Shown: positions 6,683-12,395 of the stretch, piece by piece
Numbering within the stretch: the stretch's first letter is position 1
Layout: each line of letters begins with the position of its first letter
Source: Dehalococcoidia bacterium
Lineage (GTDB): Bacteria; Chloroflexota; Dehalococcoidia; Dehalococcoidales; UBA1222
Assembly: GCA_009784845.1 (NCBI GenBank)
Contig: WQXK01000017.1
Span: forward strand, 1 to 14,442
Direction of reading: 5' to 3'
Length of the DNA stretch: 14,442 nt
Made by a program: the position numbers and the translations under genes
The notes under the pieces: model-generated
The model's input: only the letters and a program-made list of their open reading frames with translations
Databases searched by the model: none
Told to the model about the DNA's origin: nothing

Positions 6683-8398
6683 ATGGGAATTATCCACAAG
6701 TATTGTAAAACGGAATATGCCTCATATGAGGATTTCTATCAGAACTTTCATGTGAGCATGCCGCATGGTTTTAACTTCGGCTATGACGTGGTAGACGAGT
6801 TGGCAAAAGAAAAACCAGACAAGAGCGCCATGGTGTGGTGTAACGACAAGGGCGAGGAGAAGATTATCAGCTTTGCCGAGTTAAAACGCATGAGCGACAA
6901 GATAGCCAATGCGCTGCGTTCGCTGGGAATTGGCAAAGGTGATGCCGTTCTCGCCATGCTGAAGCGGCGCTATGAATACTGGTATTTTGCCATGGCCATG
7001 CATAAAATCGGCGCCATACTGGTTCCGGCAACACATATGTTATCAGTAAAAGATTTGGTATACCGCATTAAAGCTGCCGAAATCAAAATGGTAATTACGG
7101 TCAATGACGAAAGCATGCGAGGCAAAATTGATGCCGCCGAGGAGGCCACCTGCGATATATTGAAGGTCAAAGCCGTGCTTTCAGGCGAAAGCGCCGGATA
7201 TGTTCATTTTAATAAGCTTGCAGACGAAAGCAGCGAGGTTTTTGTGCGCCCGACGGGAGATGATGCACCAGACAGCCACGACGTGATGATTGCCTATTTC
7301 ACATCCGGCACCACGGCACAGCCCAAGATTGTGGCTCACGACTATTATTACCCGTTGTGTCATATCACAACAGCTAAGTTCTGGCACAATTTGGATGAAA
7401 ACGACCTGCACCTGACCGTGGCTGAAACCGGTTGGGCAAAAGCGTCATGGGGAAAACTCTACGGTCAATGGCTGTGCGAGGCGACAGTATTCGTTTATGA
7501 TTTCGACGACCGTTTCTCAGCAGGCGACTTTTTATCACTCATCGACAAGTATAAAATCACCTCGTTTTGTGCTCCGCCTACAATCTACCGTCTTTTCATT
7601 AAGGAAGACCTTGGCAAATACAGCTTGAAATCGCTTAAGAAGTCCTCCATCGCCGGCGAGCCGTTAAACCCTGAGGTATATACCCAGTGGCTGGCGGCAA
7701 CAGGACTCAAGCTGCGCGAAGGCTACGGACAAACCGAATGCACCGTAGTATTCGCCACAAACCCCTGGTGTGAGCCAAAGCCCGGCTCTATGGGACTTCC
7801 CATGCCGCTGACGCGTTGCACCATCCTGAATACCGACGGGCGCGAGTGCGAGGTCGGCGAAGAGGGCGAAATCTGCATGCCTGTTCCAGACGAAAAACAC
7901 CGACCTCTGGGTCTTTTCATGGGTTATTATAAAGACGCCGCACTGACTCAAAAGGTGCTGTACAATGGCGTGTACCACACGGGCGATATGGCTTGGCGGG
8001 ATGAGGATGGCTACGTATGGTTCTGCGGGCGCAATGACGACATCATCAAAAGCTCAGGGTATCGCATCGGACCCTTTGAGGTGGAGAGTGCCCTGATAGA
8101 GCATCCGGCAGTACTCGAGGCAGCCGTTACCGGCGTGCCCGACCCAGAAAGAGGCTTTAACGTGAAAGCGACCATTATACTGGCCAAAGGCTTTGCGCCG
8201 TCGGATGAGCTCAAAAAAGAGTTGCAAAATCACGTGAAAAAGGTTACGGCACCTTACAAATATCCGCGTATCGTCGAATTTGTAGATGCGTTGCCCAAAA
8301 CCATCAGCGGAAAGATTAAGCGCCGCGAACTGCGTGATGCCGATGCGGAAAAAAAGCACAGGGAAATAGCCAATAATAAGTTGGAGGAACACAAATGA
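6683..8398 (+). CDS. AMP-forming acyl-CoA synthetase (ACSM/medium-chain-like)
   Basis: A 571-residue ANL-superfamily enzyme that activates a carboxylic acid with ATP and CoA to acyl-CoA, AMP and PPi. The P-loop is TSGTTAQPK (residues 207-215), the adenine/Mg motif GYGQTE (347-352), YHTGD (431-435), and the hinge GRNDDIIKSSGYRIGPFE (449-466). The catalytic lysine is Lys544 in PKTISGKIKR (538-547). ETGWAKASWGKLYG (248-261) resembles the medium-chain/ACSM group rather than acetyl-CoA synthetase. It begins 3 bases after the regulator, using the GGAA(T) at that gene's end as ribosome binding site, and overlaps the next gene by 4 bases. In this operon its product is a plausible partner of the 2-oxoacid oxidoreductase. 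Likely substrates are short branched, medium-chain or aryl acids, but this is inference. Confidence 0.92.
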   Translation: MGIIHKYCKTEYASYEDFYQNFHVSMPHGFNFGYDVVDELAKEKPDKSAMVWCNDKGEEKIISFAELKRMSDKIANALRSLGIGKGDAVLAMLKRRYEYWYFAMAMHKIGAILVPATHMLSVKDLVYRIKAAEIKMVITVNDESMRGKIDAAEEATCDILKVKAVLSGESAGYVHFNKLADESSEVFVRPTGDDAPDSHDVMIAYFTSGTTAQPKIVAHDYYYPLCHITTAKFWHNLDENDLHLTVAETGWAKASWGKLYGQWLCEATVFVYDFDDRFSAGDFLSLIDKYKITSFCAPPTIYRLFIKEDLGKYSLKSLKKSSIAGEPLNPEVYTQWLAATGLKLREGYGQTECTVVFATNPWCEPKPGSMGLPMPLTRCTILNTDGRECEVGEEGEICMPVPDEKHRPLGLFMGYYKDAALTQKVLYNGVYHTGDMAWRDEDGYVWFCGRNDDIIKSSGYRIGPFEVESALIEHPAVLEAAVTGVPDPERGFNVKATIILAKGFAPSDELKKELQNHVKKVTAPYKYPRIVEFVDALPKTISGKIKRRELRDADAEKKHREIANNKLEEHK

Positions 8399-10932
8399 AA
8401 CTCGCATTTTCCACACTTGCATGCCCTAATTGGAGTTGGCAGGATATCATATCCGCAGCTAAGGATTTCGGCTTTGACGGGATAGAAGTGCGAGGTCTTG
8501 GGGAAGAGGTTTTTGCCGTACGTGCGCAGCCGTTTGCAGCGGAAGAATTGTCCGGCACAATCAAGAGATTGGACGCGCTACGCCTTTCCATCCCATGCTT
8601 TTCATCCGATTGCTGCCTTAAGTATAAAGAACGCAAAGCCGAAAACCTTGCGGAAATTGGCGAGTACATCAAACTCGCAGGCAAACTCAGAACGCCTTAC
8701 GTGCGAATTCTCGCCGACAGCGCACCAGCCCCGGCAGGCGATGAGGTAGATGACTTATCCATCGCGGAACAACTGAAAACGCTGTCGCAGGTTGCCGAGC
8801 AACACAACGTTACTTTGATTGTGGAGACAAACGGCGTATTTTGCGACACGTCACGCTTGTATCGCTTGCTGGAACAGGTGGCAAGCGATGCGGTAGGAGC
8901 ACTGTGGGACGTGCATCACCCCTACCGTTTTGCCTCTGAAACAGCCGAAAAGACTATACAAAATCTGGGCACATATATTAAGTACGTACATGTCAAGGAT
9001 TCTGTGGTGGACTCAGGCGGCAATGTTCAATACCGCATGATGGGCGAGGGGGATTTGCCTATTGCAGAAATGATGCTGGCTCTGCGCAGCATCAACTATG
9101 ACGGCTACGTGTCGCTTGAATGGGTCAAGCGCTGGAGTGAAAATCTGGAGGATCCGGGAGTTGTAATACCGCATTATGCGCACTACATGGCGCGCTACAG
9201 CAAAAAGCCGCTTGTGCGCACGCCGCTGCTCAGCAACAAAACAGGCACAGGCAAGTACATCTGGGAAAAAGAAACCCTCGTTGACCTTACGTTTCCGCAG
9301 CTTTTGGACCGCATCGTAGAGGAATTTCCGGATCAGTATGCTTTCCGCTATACAGTGCTGGATTATACCCGCACGTATGCACAATTCAGGCACGACGTGG
9401 ACAATTTTGCCAGAGCTCTTATTGCCTTGGGCGTAAAAAAGGGCGATAAGGTTGCCATTTGGGCCACAAACGTGCCGGAGTGGTACATTACATTTTGGGC
9501 AGCGACAAAAATCGGCGCCATACTGGTAACGGTAAATACTGCATATAAAATCCACGAAGCCGAGTACCTGTTGCGCCAAAGCGACACGCATACGCTTGTG
9601 ATGATTGAAAGCCACAAAGACTCAAACTACCTGAATATTATTAGGGAAATTTGTCCCGAACTCGCCACGCTGGAAAAAGGCACGCCTCTGCACGCCAAGC
9701 GCCTGCCTTTCCTGCGCAATGTGATTAGCGTCGGATTTTGTGAAAATGGATGTCTGACATTTGAAGAGGCGCTGGAAAATGCCCAGAAAATACCTATTGA
9801 GATGGTATACCAGCGCATGGCCACACAGAGTAGCCACGACGTATGCAATATGCAGTATACTTCCGGTACAACAGGCTTCCCCAAAGGTGTTATGTTAACA
9901 CACTACAACGTCATCAATAACGGCAAGAACATTGGCGACCGCATGGACTTTTCCACGTCCGACAGCATTTTAATTCACGTGCCCATGTTCCACTGCTTCG
10001 GTATGGTGCTGGCTATGACAGCCGCTGTAACTCACGGCACAACAATGTGTCCCATTCCGGCTTTCTCTCCGCGTTTGGCACTTGAGGCTATCAGCAAAGA
10101 GAAGATTACGGTATGCCACGGCGTACCTACAATGTTCATTGCCATGCTGGGGCATGAAAACTTTGACAAGACAGACTTTTCAAACATGCGTACAGGAATT
10201 ATGGCCGGCAGCCCATGTCCTGTGAAGGTAATGCGCGACGTGATTGAGAAAATGCATATGCCGGAGATTACCATCGTATTCGGTCAGACTGAGAGCAGCC
10301 CGGGCTGTACCATGAGCAGCGCAGATGACCCAATCGAAATTAAGGTAAACACCGTAGGGCGTGCCCTGCCGGGTATTGAATGCAAAATCGTTGACCCGCA
10401 AACAGGTCAGGAATTGCCCGACAATACGGATGGTGAGTTCGTGGCACGAGGCTACAACATTATGAAAGGCTATTACAAAATGCCGGTTGCCACGGCAAAT
10501 ACAATTGATGAAGATGGCTGGCTGCATACAGGGGACCTCTCGCGCCGCTTGCCTGACGGGAACTTCAAGATTACCGGTCGCATCAATGACATGATAATAC
10601 GCGGCGGCGAGAACATTTATCCCAAGGAAATTGAAGACTTTCTATACACACATGACAAGATAAAAGACGTGCAGGTGATAGGCGTGCCGGACAAACAATA
10701 CGGAGAAGAAATTCTAGCCTGCATAATTCTAAAGGACGGGGAAGAGGCCACAGAAGAGGAAATCAAGGGCTACGTGAAAGACCATATGGCCAAACAGAAA
10801 ACGCCCAAGTATGTGAGTTTTGTTTCGGAGTTCCCCATGAACGCAGCCGGGAAAATCCTAAAATACAAAATGGTGCAGGATGCCATCAAATTGCTGGGAT
10901 TAGAAGAAGCCAGCAAAATTGAAACAGCTTAG
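8395..10932 (+). CDS. Fusion: sugar-isomerase-like TIM barrel + AMP-forming acyl-CoA synthetase
   Basis: An 845-residue bifunctional protein. Residues 1 to about 265 are an AP-endonuclease-2/xylose-isomerase-like TIM barrel, the fold of hydroxypyruvate isomerase, IolE/IolI and 3-dehydroshikimate dehydratase. The metal ligands expected for this fold appear intact: Glu144 (LIVETNG), Asp172 (LWDVHHP), His199 (YVHVKDS) and Glu242 (YVSLEW). Residues about 266-295 are a linker, then a complete acyl-CoA synthetase follows: P-loop YTSGTTGFPKG (488-498), FGQTES (629-634), HTGD (711-714), GRINDMIIRGGENIYPKEIE (728-747) and catalytic Lys820 in NAAGKILK (816-823). There is no stop, frameshift or internal ribosome binding site at the junction, so it reads as one true fusion. 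TTGGAGG precedes the ATG, which overlaps the previous stop (ATGA). The barrel may make, or modify, the acid that the second domain activates. Substrates are unknown. Confidence 0.92.
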   Translation: MKLAFSTLACPNWSWQDIISAAKDFGFDGIEVRGLGEEVFAVRAQPFAAEELSGTIKRLDALRLSIPCFSSDCCLKYKERKAENLAEIGEYIKLAGKLRTPYVRILADSAPAPAGDEVDDLSIAEQLKTLSQVAEQHNVTLIVETNGVFCDTSRLYRLLEQVASDAVGALWDVHHPYRFASETAEKTIQNLGTYIKYVHVKDSVVDSGGNVQYRMMGEGDLPIAEMMLALRSINYDGYVSLEWVKRWSENLEDPGVVIPHYAHYMARYSKKPLVRTPLLSNKTGTGKYIWEKETLVDLTFPQLLDRIVEEFPDQYAFRYTVLDYTRTYAQFRHDVDNFARALIALGVKKGDKVAIWATNVPEWYITFWAATKIGAILVTVNTAYKIHEAEYLLRQSDTHTLVMIESHKDSNYLNIIREICPELATLEKGTPLHAKRLPFLRNVISVGFCENGCLTFEEALENAQKIPIEMVYQRMATQSSHDVCNMQYTSGTTGFPKGVMLTHYNVINNGKNIGDRMDFSTSDSILIHVPMFHCFGMVLAMTAAVTHGTTMCPIPAFSPRLALEAISKEKITVCHGVPTMFIAMLGHENFDKTDFSNMRTGIMAGSPCPVKVMRDVIEKMHMPEITIVFGQTESSPGCTMSSADDPIEIKVNTVGRALPGIECKIVDPQTGQELPDNTDGEFVARGYNIMKGYYKMPVATANTIDEDGWLHTGDLSRRLPDGNFKITGRINDMIIRGGENIYPKEIEDFLYTHDKIKDVQVIGVPDKQYGEEILACIILKDGEEATEEEIKGYVKDHMAKQKTPKYVSFVSEFPMNAAGKILKYKMVQDAIKLLGLEEASKIETA

Positions 10933-10952
10933 TTGCGTATCAACAAGCAAAA

Positions 10953-10980
10953 TTGACTTAATGTCATCTTTAAATAGAAT
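10953..10980 (+). promoter_or_regulatory. Promoter upstream of the nucleotidyltransferase gene
   Basis: TTGACT (10953-10958) and TAGAAT (10975-10980) are separated by 16 bases, 18 bases before the ATG at 10999. The predicted leader is short (about 12 bases). No terminator is seen between the operon stop at 10932 and this site, so read-through from the operon is also possible. Confidence 0.5.
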
Positions 10981-10998
10981 AGTGGCAGGATAGTCGAA

Positions 10999-11304
10999 AT
11001 GAAAAAACATACTTTTACGATTGAGGAAATCAAAGCCATCATAGCGCCAGTTGCTCAAGAGTATGGCGTTAAACGGATTGCTCTTTTTGGCTCATACGCA
11101 AGAGGCGAGGCTTCCCCCAAAAGCGATATAGATTTTCACTTGATTGACATCGGCGGTGTACGGGGCTATTTCAAACTGTGCTGCTTTAGGGATGCCCTGA
11201 AGAATAGTCTTGGCGTCAACGTAGATGTTCTAACCACTGGCGCGATAGATAGTGAAATACTTGAAACCGTTAGTAAAGACGAGGTACTGGGTTTTGAGCG
11301 ATAA
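10999..11304 (+). CDS. MNT-type nucleotidyltransferase (MntA-like), without HEPN partner
   Basis: A 101-residue minimal nucleotidyltransferase of the pol-beta superfamily. The core signature is GSYARGEASPKSDIDF (residues 31-46), with Gly31-Ser32 for nucleotide binding and the Asp43/Asp45 pair for metal; the third acidic residue is probably Asp76 (VNVDVL). Such proteins commonly act as antitoxins that add AMP to a HEPN RNase toxin encoded next door. Here no HEPN-like frame is found in the 146 bases downstream; the next gene is instead a PIN-domain protein. The ribosome binding site is weak (AGGA 8 bases before ATG). All catalytic residues are kept and the length is normal, so it seems intact. 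It may act on a target elsewhere, or the partner has been lost. Confidence 0.85.
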   Translation: MKKHTFTIEEIKAIIAPVAQEYGVKRIALFGSYARGEASPKSDIDFHLIDIGGVRGYFKLCCFRDALKNSLGVNVDVLTTGAIDSEILETVSKDEVLGFER

Positions 11305-11391
11305 CTGCAATAAGAGCGTCAATTTAACAGCGACTTCTTTGGCTTTTTCAGTTCTGCGTATCACTTTCGTATCGGCTGAACAAGCATAATA

Positions 11392-11420
11392 TTGATAGTA
11401 ATTTATGTTTAGGCTATAGT
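11392..11420 (+). promoter_or_regulatory. Promoter of the PIN toxin-antitoxin pair
   Basis: TTGATA (11392-11397) and TATAGT (11415-11420) are separated by 17 bases. The predicted start is near 11427, about 24 bases before the GTG start at 11451. It gives the toxin-antitoxin pair transcription of its own, separate from the nucleotidyltransferase. Confidence 0.65.
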
Positions 11421-11450
11421 AAAAGCTAGGCAATATTTTGAGGTTTCTTA

Positions 11451-11933
11451 GTGAAGAAAAGGGTATATCTTGATACGTCTGTAATAAGTCATCTTTATGC
11501 GCCGGATAGACCGGATTGGATGGCGGAATCTCTGCAATTGTGGAACCTGCTGGAAACGGGCAAATATAACATTGTTCTGTCTCAGGTAAATTTTGATGAA
11601 TTGGAGAGATGCGCAGAACCCAAGCTAAGCATACTTACGGATTTTCTCCAACGGATCGAATACACACGTGTGGAGTCGGATAGTTCCACTGTCGCGCTTG
11701 CAAGTCAATTCATCGACTTTGGTGTGTTGAAGGAAAAAAGCTTTGACGATTGCCGCCACATTGCAGCTGCGCTGTTGGCAGCATGCGATATCATTGTCTC
11801 ATGGAATTTTCACCACGTGGTAAATCCTGATACAATGATAGGCACAGGAGTAATTGCTGCGACAGGTGGATACAAAGATATTGTTATCTGTTCTCCTACC
11901 AGTCTCATAAATGGAGGTTCAGAAGATGAATAA
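11451..11933 (+). CDS. PIN-domain protein (VapC-like RNase toxin)
   Basis: A 160-residue PIN-domain protein, a Mg2+-dependent RNase of the VapC class. The first acidic residue is Asp8 in YLDTSVISHL (residues 6-15), followed by Glu50 in NFDELERC and Asp100 in SFDDCRHIAAA; SWNFHHVV (117-124) is the fourth conserved segment of this subfamily. The start is GTG at 11451, with GAGG 7 bases upstream; no better start is in frame. The C-terminus overlaps the next gene by 8 bases. This puts the presumed toxin before its antitoxin, the reverse of classical vapBC order. The RNA target is unknown (tRNA or rRNA for studied relatives). Confidence 0.85.
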   Translation: MKKRVYLDTSVISHLYAPDRPDWMAESLQLWNLLETGKYNIVLSQVNFDELERCAEPKLSILTDFLQRIEYTRVESDSSTVALASQFIDFGVLKEKSFDDCRHIAAALLAACDIIVSWNFHHVVNPDTMIGTGVIAATGGYKDIVICSPTSLINGGSEDE

Positions 11934-12165
11934 CATACCGATGCCGGAAATAAGCCCATCTTTTACGATTGCAGATATTCATAAAATCAGAGAGTGGAAT
12001 TATGAAAGACGCAAAGGGATGACCCCTGAGGAAATCTGCGAGGATACACGCAAGGGCGCAGAGCGCTTTGAAGCTAGGCTTGCTAAGCCTGTTGACCCTG
12101 CCATTCATGCAGAAGTTGATCGTTTATTGCTATCAGTTAGCAAACCTGAAAAAGTATCCGCTTAG
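11926..12165 (+). CDS. Small putative antitoxin partner of the PIN protein
   Basis: A 79-residue charged protein that I do not assign to a named antitoxin family. The ATG at 11926 is preferred over that at 11911, because GGAGG (11913-11917) sits 8 bases before it. Residues 17-44 (FTIADIHKIREWNYERRKGM and the following TPEEICED) look like a short beta strand and amphipathic helices. The pattern DIHKIRxxNYE followed by MTPEE recurs in small genes next to PIN proteins of this type, by my recollection of the family. The gene overlaps the PIN stop by 8 bases, so the two are translationally coupled. No clear DNA-binding motif is seen, so autoregulation cannot be claimed. Confidence 0.7.
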   Translation: MNNIPMPEISPSFTIADIHKIREWNYERRKGMTPEEICEDTRKGAERFEARLAKPVDPAIHAEVDRLLLSVSKPEKVSA

Positions 12166-12395
12166 CCAACGGTACGTACTCAAGAAACATCTGTTGTTTT
12201 GAAAGGGACTCCCTATTTAGTCAACTGGGGTTGATTGCCAATTCATCTTTTCCAACCTAAATGGAAATGGTTCCACATCAGCATCTCCACATTGTTTTAT
12301 TTTTCTTTTTGTGGTAGTCTTTCCGTATATTTATTGGTTATCGCCATGGCAGCGGCAAAGGTTACAACAAAGCCAAAGAAGGAGAACATTGCCAA
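12166..12395 (+). other. Non-coding gap before the beta-solenoid gene
   Basis: No gene is seen in these 230 bases apart from a doubtful 17-codon frame (12346-12399). No strong terminator follows the antitoxin; the only hairpin near it is a weak TCAAC/GTTGA stem near 12218-12231 without a T-run. A T-rich stretch at 12292-12312 lies upstream of the next gene. The best promoter-like match is TTGCCA with TAAATG 17 bases downstream (about 12235-12263), which is poor at the -10 box. Confidence 0.4.

Noticed and set aside
11305..11450. Remnant of a HEPN toxin gene between the MNT and PIN genes
   Set aside because: No frame in the 146 bases shows HEPN features such as the RxxxxH motif, and the stretch contains the PIN promoter instead.
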